Below, in pieces: positions 24,401-34,150 of a stretch of DNA of 64,000 bases. Under the pieces are notes generated by a model that made no database searches, was not told the DNA's origin, and saw nothing but the letters and a program-made list of their open reading frames with translations. This DNA is from Hymenoscyphus infarciens (Eukaryota; Ascomycota; Leotiomycetes; Helotiales; Helotiaceae), in NCBI GenBank assembly GCA_001414345.1, contig LLCB01000126.1, positions 62,001 through 126,000 of the forward strand, given 5' to 3'. Position 1 is the stretch's first letter. Each line of letters starts with the position of its first letter. A program made the translations under genes and the position numbers.

Positions 24401-25583
24401 ATGGCGCCCGACCTCAACTCCCTACCACCTTCACGATCCATACCAACAACACCACTGGCTATGAATCGGTCACCAAGTATTGCCGAGGCTTCAGCCTTGC
24501 GGACCCAAACACCATCCCCTTCATCGCGAACCGCATCAACCTCTCTGCAAGCAGCTGCTACAGTAAATGCTGGCCTGCAGCATGAGACCTCCAGGCGTAT
24601 GTTTACAATTTAATTAGTGCAAGTATGTTATTGACAATTCCCAGGCTCGTCCAGCAGTTCTGTCAATCGAAATAGACAACCATCTCACCCAGGCAGACGA
24701 CGATCGACCGTTCTAATGAACCTCCAGCTTAACGACCCAAGCTTGCCTCCCCCAGGAGAGATGGTCAACGAGGGCTCTATTTCCACTCTTCGCACAGCCA
24801 GTCCGCAATCCCTAGCTGGATCACCTACCATACCTTATAGAGACCCTCATCACAACCGCGCTCCAAGCCTAGGGGAGATACACCAAGAAATCGAGCAGGA
24901 ACAAGAAGCGCAAGTGGTATGGTTGGAAGCTATAGTATGAAGGGAAGGAATGCTGATATAATTTAGAATCGTCTCCTTCAAATGATTCGGACCCAACAGC
25001 AACAACTTCAGCAGCTTCAAGCAGCTAGTGGTCAACCGCAAACGAATCCTCTCGCCATCGATGACTCGACTCCAACATCCGAACGTTCAATGTCCTTCAC
25101 GCAAGCCACTGCACCACTGCCACAGTCCTCCAACTCAACCCCACGATCACCTTCGATAGCCCTACAACCCCGAAGTTCTTTCGACCTCGTACGAACAGAT
25201 CTTGCGAATCGACGATCAAGAACACCGAGTCGGACGGCATCTCCAAGAATTAGAGCTACATCGATAAGTGGTGAGGGAGAGCCAATAAATCTTGGTGGGC
25301 GAGATGAAAGTGCTTTTTATCAAGCCGAGACACAAATGATGGTTCGGGAAAATCAAATGTTGCGGCAGAGAATAAGAGAATTGGGTTAGTTTTCCCTTTC
25401 AGCTGGCGCCGCGAGAGATGCAATCGGAGGCAGAAACTAATGAAGAAGATAGAGCGCCAAGTCAGTGATCAAAACTCCCATGCCAGCCATACACACGAGC
25501 CTGCGACTCCATCGCATTTACTGCGTTCAACCTCCATTTCGGAAGGCGCCACTACAGCAACTGGGGAGAATAAGGACGAGTGA
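24401..25583 (+). CDS. Fungal hypothetical protein, Ser/Pro-rich with coiled coil
   Basis: Four exons (24401-24596, 24645-24916, 24967-25384, 25453-25583; introns 48, 50 and 68 nt) give 338 residues in frame. The N-terminus MAPDLNSLPPSRSIPTTP and the middle are low-complexity Ser/Thr/Pro with many SRTPSR-type sites that could be phosphorylated. A Gln-rich helix (RTQQQQLQQLQ) and a second helix (MMVRENQMLRQRIRELE, running into RQVSD) predict coiled-coil dimerisation. I do not recognise a catalytic or named domain. The open frame across all four junctions and the coherent helical segments make it a real gene. The long repeat-rich leader suggests post-transcriptional control, which is speculation. 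Confidence 0.75.
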
Positions 25584-26887
25584 AGAATTGTAAAATTATT
25601 GTCATAGTAAAATCGACCAGGACGTTCATGGGGTGTTGGCGTCTGGTGAAGACCGCGGTGGTCTATAATCTTCGCTCGGGGCGTTATCAAATGGAAAATT
25701 GTGCGGGGACGCTCTTTTAGAGCCTTGGGGGTTTTGGAGAAATTTCATTGCCTACGGAGTCATCTGGGAGTTTAGAGAAATGCCTTCAAACCAAACGCTA
25801 AGAGTGTGTAGGGCGGTGATTTCTTTTAGTAAAAAATTGAAATTGAGATAAATAGACACGAATCTGATGAACGCCTTGATGGACTCTACTACGTGTTCGG
25901 AATTTTGATATGTAAACCCCAAAGAAGTTAGGAACTTTCAAAATGGCGAGTAGTTTTCGACAACTCTGGCGTAATACTTTGGTTCTATCATGCATCTTTC
26001 ATGCTGCTAATTCCACTCAATCTACCCAAGAGCGAGGAATTAGGGCCGGGTGCCAACAAGTACTTGACCCAGACTTCGGTTCAAAATAGTTGTCGCGCGG
26101 TACTCGTTGTTGGCACCATCAGTTGTCTTTGAGGCTGTAGCCTTTGAGCAGTGCTGCTATCAAATGTTTTGGTGGTGGTCCCTTGCAAGCCATTATATCA
26201 AGGAGTCCCTATCTGTCAGCGATGGGTGTATAACTACTTGAAGAGATACATTGCTCTGAATGTCTAGAGTAATTCAACTGAAATCTGGGAGTTGGGATGA
26301 TAATTTAAATATTAGATTCGTTGTTGTGAAGAAATCAGCTTTATTTCCTGGGATTGGTTCGCGCGATTGTTTCTTTCTTCTTTCTACTTGGATGGATGGA
26401 TGCTGGCTATATAATATAGGTGTTTGTTACTTAGGGCTTAGCGAGTGAATAAATAAGGGGTTATGCGTGTGGTGTGGCTGGTAGCTCTTTTTTTCTGTCT
26501 GAGATAGTTTTGTGGTACACTTGAGGTTCGTGGGCTCACTCAGGCGGTTAGTTCTAGACAGAGAAATCCTGAATTTATCAAGGCAAAAAAAAAAAGAGGA
26601 TGGGAAATTGAGTATGTTATTGAGGGTGACCGTTAACCTGATCCGTGTCATTTTTCCTTATCCATGTCCCTCGTGGCCTAAAAATAACCCCCGTTGTACC
26701 GTTTTCTCACACTTCCTTGGCCTACTTACTTCTTCATGATTCCCATACATGAGAAGCTTTGACATGGTTTTAGGACATGGTTGACCGGCGACCTATTCCT
26801 TACCCGGCCAGATTCCTTTTCCATATACATGCCTTATTTTCCTTAAAATCCCCCATCCTGAATTACCCTCCCACTTTCTCCAGCCTC
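25584..26887. other. Intergenic between convergent genes, no gene seen
   Basis: About 1.3 kb separating a plus-strand gene from the 3' end of a minus-strand gene. Composition is ordinary for a non-coding spacer, with a 14-A run near 26584. No coding signature, inverted termini or RNA gene was recognised. Confidence 0.5.
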
Positions 26888-28235
26888 TTACTCATCTGTC
26901 CAAGTTCCCCAACCACCATACGGAATCCGAATTTCTCCAGAATCAGCGGTTACGAAGGATTGCGGACTTCCACTTGTTGTGTTTTCGTCTTCCTCTTGCT
27001 CCTGCTCCTCTGAGCGTTGAGAAGGTAAATGGAAGGAAGTCTGCTGAGAGGTATTCAGGGAAGGTGGATGGATGATGCTGCTTCCCTCGACGTAATCATT
27101 GATAGTCTCTCCGCCTTCCGAGTTTTCGGACGTGTTCGGGGATGGTGGATGGATGGTGCTACTTGCATCACCTAAATGTCCGGTGAGGAATCGGGAAGGT
27201 CGGCGGATGGTGGTACGTTCTTCTTCTGGAGTGGAGCGGGATGGGGGATAGATTGTGGAAGTTCCTTCTTCGTAGTGGGAAGTGCGTCGGGGTGAGGAGT
27301 TGAGCGATAGCGATTGCAGAGAGAGCTGGAGGGATGGTGGGAGGAGGAGGCTGCTATCGAAGCTGTATTGATTTGGTGTACGGTTGATGCTGCTATCTCC
27401 TGGGCATTGAGAAGAGGGTGGTTGGATCATGCTACTATCAAAGTTGTATTCATCTGGTTGACGTAATTCTAAGCGAGCACTTGGTCGGCGGATCACCCCG
27501 GGGCTGATGCTCTGAGCTCTGGTTGAGCGCTGTGGGGGATCAGGAGTTAGATATCTGCGGTGGAGAGAACAGAATTCCTGGGAGGTGTTAGTTACTGATT
27601 TGGGGAGAGCAAGGGGGTGGAAGGCGATGAGAATTTGAAGTAAGAAGTAACGCGTGAGAACCCACCCTAATCTTTCGCACATCAATACCCGTCTTAAGTG
27701 CAAACTCATCCATGTCCCGAGAACCGTAAATGAATTCAGGAGCCTTCTTGCGTTGTGCACTCAAGTCATCCCAGTCTCCACGGCCCCATTTTGTTCTAAG
27801 CCATTCCAGGTGCCAGAATGCCTTTTGGGATAATAAGTTAGTACTTTTGTCTTGTGTTCGAAACAGATTGATAATGTATATTGGCTATCAGAAGGAAATT
27901 TATTTTATAAAGCAACTTACCAAAACCCGAATCTCGCTTAACTGTGTATCCTCACACAACATCCCAAGTACAAAGGGCGAGGGATGGGGTGTCTTGTGGC
28001 TCAAAAAGGCACCGATCATTCTTTGCTCCATTGCTTTACTAGTTGGTTCTTGATTCAGTGACATTGTGGAAGTTGGTGTATGTATAGGGGGTGATGTTGG
28101 GGTGTTGCTTGAGGAAGATGATGGGGTGTATACTGTCGGTGTAGATGGTGTGGAGGGTGTGTTTGGAGTTTTTGGAAAGGATGATGAGGGGATCTGGCAG
28201 TGCATAGCCTTTTTGGGTGTGGTTTGAGGTGGCAT
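26888..28235 (-). CDS. Hypothetical protein with SSxIxPPS-type repeats
   Basis: Three exons (28235-27921, 27821-27666, 27577-26888; introns 99 and 88 nt) encode 386 residues from MPPQTTPKKAMHC. The first 60 residues are low-complexity Pro/Ser/Thr. Residues of about 65-165 form a globular block with conserved-looking aromatics (AFWHLEWLRTKWGRGDWDD, FALKTGIDVRKIREF). The C-terminal half contains at least six spaced copies of a short motif resembling D/G/A-S-S-x-I-x-P-P-S (SSMIQPPS, SSLLLPPS, TSTIYPPS, SSTIHPPS, SSIIHPPS). I do not recognise the family. The open globular block across two junctions supports a real gene. The repeat region is probably disordered and may bind a partner several times, which is inference. 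Confidence 0.7.
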
Positions 28236-30348
28236 GTTTTAATAGTCTTGGATGGGTTAGTTAAGCGGTCTTTGGATGGTGAATTTAGTGTGTAATTGTT
28301 GAGGAGAATAGCGTGAAGATGGTGAATTGTGGAAATGCGGGGTTGGTTAATGGTATGTGGTCTTGAGAGAGCCCAAATAGTGCTTGAGGTTTGTCTCTTG
28401 GTTGTTTGAAAAGGAGTGATATCCTTTTGACAAAGATAACCCGTGTAAAGATTCGTAAAGCGGTTTTCAGGAGGGCTTTGCTAATAGCAATTGCACTCAA
28501 GCAAGATCCGATAAACGTGGGAGGAGCTTGTAGAATGCTGTCATTTCAAAACGGGTTGAATTGTAGTGAGAAGGCATGAACCTTACGCTTCTTCTACCCC
28601 ACAAGGCATATTGAATATGCTTGCTTCGGTGAAGTGCATGCGTTCCAAGAAAGACGATAGGGTGAATAAGACAGTTAAAAGAAAACAGCACTCGCAAATA
28701 CTTGCTTTTTTAGTACCTTACAAACTATGACGTGTAGACTTATTAAGGAATTCAGGCCAATAAGCTTTTACCTTGCCTCTTGACTCTTCTGATTCTCCTT
28801 AGATGTTTTAATAAAGATATTCATATTGTTCAAGAGAGCACGAGTAATGAGAGGCATATTGTTTCTGTATGTTCAGATGAGAAAATACTGAGAGTTGATA
28901 GAGAGGAAGAGGTGAAGTTGAAATACCTTAGAGCTTGCTGTTCACGGTAACATTTAACTGGTAGGACTTCTCATCGCTAAAATTTAAGTTGACTTTCCCT
29001 TTAATATAAGTAAAGTGGAACCTTTGGAGACAAAGTACATAGTGAGAGAACCCAGCCTCCAAAAAAAACAGCATCAAGTTTATCCATTGGTAATATATTT
29101 ATGTAAAGAGTACGAGTCAGAGAACAAAGAATAGGGTTACCAATCATAAGTTATTAAATATAAATTAAGAGGACTTTACTTTATATATGCTACTACTCTT
29201 CACCCCACTCCTTGTTCTCTGCTTTGTACTAGACTTCTCTTTACCTCCTAAGCTTGTCTAGTCTCGCTCTTGCTTTCTTGAAGTTAATAATAAAAGAAGA
29301 AGAAGAAGAAAAGGAAGAAGAAGAGAGAGTACTCGTATCCGTAAAAGTAGGAGATTACACGGAGTGTTTACACCTCGTATAATACAGGCGCTTTTCTAAA
29401 AATAGCGTAGAAAGGGAGGGAAAGTTACACGAACACCTAAAGAGGTATAGTAATCACAAGACCTTATTATTCCCTAACCCCTCTTTGCTCTTCCTCACTA
29501 CCCTTCATACACTCCTTGTCCTCTTTTTCTATCTCTCTTTTTTATAGAAGCTATAGATAAGAAAGGATACTAGTAGCTAGGAAGTAAGAAAGAATCAGTA
29601 GCTTCCTAGCTAGAAAACAAGAAAGAAAAGGCGTATATATAGAGAATACAGGTAGAAAGCGAGGGGAGCCGTCTTTCAAAGTAAGTAGTAATTTATAATT
29701 GAAAACTCATATGCTGTAGCCCTATCCCACAATCTCCGTTCTATAAAGGAGGAAATCACTACTAGTATCTTCTTTCGCAAGCTAATGGTGGATTCAATAG
29801 AGGTGCTGTCAAATATCCAGACAGGGCTTGTTTCGTGCTGTTCAAAACTCAAAACATAGATCCATTCCTTTTGCTATTACCTTCTATATAAATACTTATC
29901 TGAGTCTCTGGAAAATCCATGTTAGACTTTCTCTATAAAGTCTTGAAGACTTGCTACTAGCTGTTAAATCTCATTAGTCTAAAATTGGTCTTACATCAAA
30001 CCTCATAACCCAAGCCAATGTCATCTGAAGAACATCTTTTTATGTCGCTTCTTATATCATCATACCAGCTCTTCAATCCCCTTGAACTTCATTGCTTGTT
30101 TTGTACTCTCTTGTATAATAGCTTTTCAACTTAGTCCCCCCCCCCTCTACCTAAGCGACTACTAATTCAATATACCATCCTCAAAACGAAACGCAGCATT
30201 CAAAACCTCGAAAGCGAAATCCAAAAACGCACATTTCCAACCCTAACATTTCACACCCCGTAGAAAAGTGGGTCCGGAAATTGAAGGTGGGTGTTCAGAC
30301 GTCTCAAGGAGTCAAATAACGCATTCCACTTCAACAAAAAAACAAAAA
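28236..30348. other. Gene-poor transition sequence
   Basis: About 2.1 kb upstream of the repeat-protein gene. The first 450 nt should include its promoter. From about 28740 the sequence is AT-rich and partly RIP-like, with a GAA-rich purine tract at 29295-29330. I could not recognise transposon ends or protein motifs. Confidence 0.45.
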
Positions 30349-30460
30349 GGCTTTGTGGTGTAGTGGTAGCATTCTCACTAGCCGCAACGCGTGAAGAGGG
30401 GGGTGAAGGGTTTGCGCAAGGCAATTAGTGAGGGGTGGGGTTCAATTCCCTGCGAAGCCA
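30349..30460 (+). tRNA. tRNA gene with intron, Gly-type body, anticodon uncertain
   Basis: The ends GGCTTTG and CGAAGCC form a 7-bp acceptor stem (one G-U) followed by discriminator A. An A box (TGGTGTAGTGG) and B box (GGTTCAATTCC) are present. A CTCAC/GTGAG anticodon stem encloses about 50 nt, so there is an intron of roughly 40 nt, and a T-rich Pol III terminator follows at 30463-30477. The body resembles fungal tRNA-Gly. The loop reads TAGCCG: GCC (Gly) would sit after A33 rather than the normal U33, while a one-base register shift gives AGC (Ala) after U33 but lacks the Ala G3-U70 pair. It could be a decaying gene. Confidence 0.65.
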
Positions 30461-31090
30461 GCTTTCTTTTTTGTTTTTAAGGGTGGTTTGAGTGAGAGAA
30501 GGGGAAGTGGGAAGTGTGAGATGTTTTTTTTTATCTCTTGTTGTTAAGCGAGTCCTTGGTGAGGCGGGTGTTTTCTTGTAGATCTCTTATTAGGTGAGGT
30601 ATTAGGACATGCCACTGGCATAAGAGACGCATGAGGGGTTAGTGTGGGACATGTTTCAATGCACTTCAAACTCAATTCAAATTAGAGATTTCTTTCAAGG
30701 GAGGTTGTATGAAGGAGTTTGAGTTGTAGGGGGGTTCTTTTGCGTGCTTTGGTTATTAGGCGAGGTAGATGATATTGGTGAGATGTCTCAACATGAAGGG
30801 CTGGAAGGAGCCTCGCTACCAAATAACCACTTGTGTTCATTTTCCTACATAGCGAAGAATAAAGAACTACAGAATAGCAAGAGGCGCGGAAGGAGTTTGG
30901 GAATTGTAGTCGGATCTACAATTTGAAAAATACTGTAAGAATAACAACTATAGATAATCTTGATAAAACTCCCGTCAATTATTACCATTCGTAAACTTTA
31001 GTGCTCAACAACATTTTATAAGAAGGTTAGAGTGATTGATTTAATAGATAAACACACTTCAAATTTTTATATTTCAAATCTTTTACGGGA
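30461..31090. other. Spacer between tRNA-like gene and mariner element
   Basis: About 630 nt, increasingly AT-rich toward the transposon. A short frame at 30744-30926 has no recognisable content. No gene is seen. Confidence 0.45.
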
Positions 31091-31399
31091 ATTAGCTCTT
31101 TTGCCCTCTAATTAATTTAAAAGGACTATTTTACTCTCTAATTAAATCAAAAGAACTAAGTTACCCCTGTTCCTAAAAGAGAGGTACAGTACTACCGCAT
31201 AAGTTTCTATACAGCGGCTAAGCGAGCCCGCACCCCTTTATTTTCCCTACCCCTTCTTTTGTTAATTACTCTACTAATCTTAGGCTAAATTAGCTAGGAA
31301 TTAAATACATAGAATCACAGAAGTAGGCTCTTTAAAATAGTATACTAGAATTTATATTAAAATGTCTATAAATCCTAGTATTTAGTATACTAACCCTTA

Positions 31400-32350
31400 A
31401 TACGAATATAAGCCGCTACCTGCCTAGGTATACTTTAGTATAAGTTATTAAAGGTCTTCTTAGGAATTATAGTCTAATAATTTTTAAGGGCCTCCTTTAT
31501 AGCCTTAATATTATCTTCTCTCTTACTATTTAAGTCTAGAAAGTACTTTTTAAGTAGCTTTTTAAGAACCTACTAGATATACTTAATTAGGTTAAGGTTA
31601 GAGGAGTAGGAGGGCTATAGAATAACTATTATATCCCTTTCTCTAAACTAATCCTAGACTTTATAGGTAGTATAGATTAGTGCGTTATCTTATATAAATC
31701 GGTAGCTCTTATTATCTAATATTTTAAAGTCTAGTACAACTTATACGTCTAAGACCTCGAGGTAGGAGTTTGCTAAGTACCTATGCTTCTTTATTATAAA
31801 GTCTCTTTCTATTATATATAAATCAGACCTCCTAGAGTTCTAAAAGCAGCTCTAGACTATAACTAATAAGTTCTTAGAAGACTTATAGGTCTAGATCATC
31901 TCCTTCTCCTATTTCTAGTCTAGTATACGAAATACCTATTCTATGTTTTTACTCTGCCTCTACTCTACTAAACACTTATTACTCTATATAACTAAACCGA
32001 AGTCCTTTATATTCTAGTGCTATTGTTCGATATACTAAGTAAGCCTTTTAGCTACTACTTTATCTATAAGAAAGAGGCGCCTTTTAGTACGCTAATTACC
32101 TATTCTATATAGATAGAGATATTAGAGTATTATATCGTCGGATATAGGCTTTACTATATATACCTAAACCTCTATATAGGTAGCCTTTGGATTTACGTAT
32201 ATAAAACGGATAATATTACGAAAGTTAATAGTAGAGTATCTTTTTAGTATACTAGATCGAGGTTTATTATACCCTTATATTATTATATAGTCGGATTCGA
32301 GGATAGTCTAAACCGTAGAACGCGCTAGCTGAAACTCGTCTATAATGCCC
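31400..32350 (-). pseudogene. Decayed Tc1/mariner transposase
   Basis: Reading right to left there is a helix-turn-helix-like start (IDEFQLARSTVQTILE), a stretch resembling the second HTH, and then the DDE core. FIQDNALIYTTYKVQD-like sequence, with Gln replaced by a stop, corresponds to the second catalytic Asp. It is followed by a PSYSSNLNLIKYI segment, where intact mariner-type enzymes carry Ser-Pro-Asp-Leu-Asn-Pro-Ile-Glu. The C-terminal I-P-R-Q-V-A-A-Y block is also present. Many TAG/TAA codons interrupt the frame at likely Trp and Gln positions. Confidence 0.8.
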
Positions 32351-32586
32351 TCTAAAGTTATACTAGCCCTACGCGCCTCTACTAGCTGTCTACGTTTAAA
32401 AGAGGAGAGATTAGTTATACGTTATCGATTCCTAGATATAGCGTTAAGGGGAGTATATAGAATTAGTATTTTATATAAATATAATAGAAGTATAGGTTTT
32501 AACGCGACGCGAAAATCCACTTTTAAGCACGGTTATATAAAAACTTATGCGGTGGTGCTGTTTCTAGGTTAGAAAAGAGGGATATT

Positions 32587-32723
32587 CTAGTTAGTAATTA
32601 TTGACTATTTTCCATATTTATTTATAACTAAGGTCTAGTAAAGGAGAGCTTATATATTAAGTTAATAGAACTTAACTACTATTTATAAACAAATATGGAA
32701 AATCGTGAATAATTACTAACTAG
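32587..32723. repeat. 137-nt near-perfect palindrome
   Basis: Arms of about 41 nt, beginning CTAGTTAGTAATTATT, match in inverted orientation at 38 of 41 positions, separated by about 54 nt. The palindrome abuts the right terminal repeat of the mariner element and has no counterpart inside its left end, so it may be a tiny MITE inserted into the element. Confidence 0.75.
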
Positions 32724-32775
32724 GAACAGGGGTGAATTAGTTCTTTTGAGTTAATTAGAGAGCAAAAGAGTTAAT

Positions 32776-33441
32776 TGCTGAATTTTTTAATATCCATCAG
32801 TAACTAACTAGACTCTCTTTCTTTTAAATGGTTCAAGAAATACTTTTTAGCTTTGAAAGAGGGTAGGTGAAAAGATCACGCTAGCTTAAGGTAAGGTACT
32901 ATACCTCTAAAAATACTTTAACAGCTTCAAATACAAACACAAAGCGATTTCAAGACATAGCTCTACTTACTTCGCATTGCCAAAACCTATTATTCCTTTA
33001 TACCATTCAAAAAAGAGACTAGTCAAGAGTACGCTCCTGACCTGTTACAAGCTTGATTGCATGGAATGTCAGCATTAGCTCCAAAGCGCCTCGAGTATCG
33101 TTGGAGAATGCAAGGTTCTTCCCGGGGGCAACCTTTCACCTTCACTACAAAGAACGGAAGATCATCTTCGTCCCTCCAACTGCCTCAATCGATTTCAAGG
33201 TGGGAATCGACCGGATATGATGTCTGACGAGGTGCTTGTCACCTAGGCGTACCCCGGCTAGCGAAAAAGTAGAACGGCGAGTAGTCGACGTCATCACCTT
33301 CCTGCTTCCCCCTCACTAGAACCACAACACAACCGTGATACAACAATCCTCCCCTCCTCCCAGAATAACAAACAGGAACAATTGCAGCCTGCACACCTGA
33401 TTTAATTGCGAACTCTCCCACCAAATCACCTCGCTGCAATA
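32776..33441. other. Spacer upstream of DUF2237 gene
   Basis: The first part is AT-rich transposon flank. From about 33040 the composition returns to normal and presumably holds the promoter of the DUF2237 gene. A minus-strand frame across 33239-33541 is GTG-initiated or antisense noise. Confidence 0.45.
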
Positions 33442-34150
33442 ATGGCAAAGGCACAGCAGTCCTTGAATGGTATGTAAACACCCCGCATCCACACAATTTA
33501 AGAGATGAGAGAGGGAAATTGCTGAAGAAAGTAGTCTTCAAAAACCCTCTTTTGTTGTTTAGTAAGGAGCCGATGACGGGGTTTTATCGAAATGGATATT
33601 GTGATGTTGGACCCGAGGATAAGGGGAATCATTCTATCGCTGGTTAGTCCTTCCTTCCCTTCCCTTTACAAAACCAAACGAAACGAAAAGAAAAAGAAAA
33701 GAAAGCTGACAGTGATACTTTGATGCTGTTGCAAAGTCACACTCACAGACCCCTTCCTAGACTTCACAGCTTCGAATGGTAATAACCTAAGAAGTGGGGG
33801 GTTGGTGGGAGGTTGTAAATGGTGCGTTTGTGCTGCAAGGGTAAGTCCGCCTCCTCTGCTCCCCCCCCGCCCCACCTCCTTCGTTACTTTCCTTTCGTGG
33901 TGAAAATTCTTAACCGAGAGCATAGTGGAAAGAAGCACTCCAGCACTACAAGAACTCCGGCGACGATGCAGCGACTAAAAGTGTGGTGCCCAAGGTGCAT
34001 TTAGCTTCTACTCACCAGAAGGCCTTGGATGTGGTGGGGATGGAGGAGTTGAAGTCTGTATTCCCCTGCCATGGTCAAGATTTGGACGAGGAAGAAGTGA
34101 TGCTGATTCGTGCTAGAAAATGGGCTGCGGATCCAGAAATAGCGAAGTGA
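33442..34150 (+). CDS. DUF2237 family protein, four exons
   Basis: Exons 33442-33469, 33532-33642, 33737-33840 and 33926-34150 join in frame (introns 62, 94 and 85 nt, all GT..AG) to give 155 residues from MAKAQQSLNVVF. The product carries the DUF2237 hallmarks in order: PMTGFYRNGYCDVGPED at about residues 23-39, FLDFTASNGNNLR, then GGCKWCVCAARWKEAL with cysteines at 73, 76 and 78 (the splice falls between R81 and W82), and an HQKALDVVGMEELKS block. The family is widespread in bacteria and fungi and its function is unknown. The clustered cysteines suggest metal binding. It is an isolated intact gene between a dead transposon and a long gene desert, so its retention implies selection. It is a high-value entry because no exon exceeds 225 nt. 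Confidence 0.85.

Larger units (their letters stand above)
31091..32775 (-). mobile_element. RIP-degraded Tc1/mariner transposon
   Basis: Terminal inverted repeats start ATTAGCTCTTTTG on the left (31091-31175) and, reverse-complemented, ATTAACTCTTTTG on the right (32721-32775). They share the inner block CACCCCTGTTCCTA or close variants. The left repeat is about 30 nt longer because it duplicates a CTCTAATTAA-containing unit. The interior encodes a dead transposase on the minus strand, and a 137-nt palindrome lies inside the right end (separate entries). The TA-rich, CpA/TpG-poor interior shows RIP. A TA target duplication cannot be judged in such AT-rich flanks. Confidence 0.85.
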
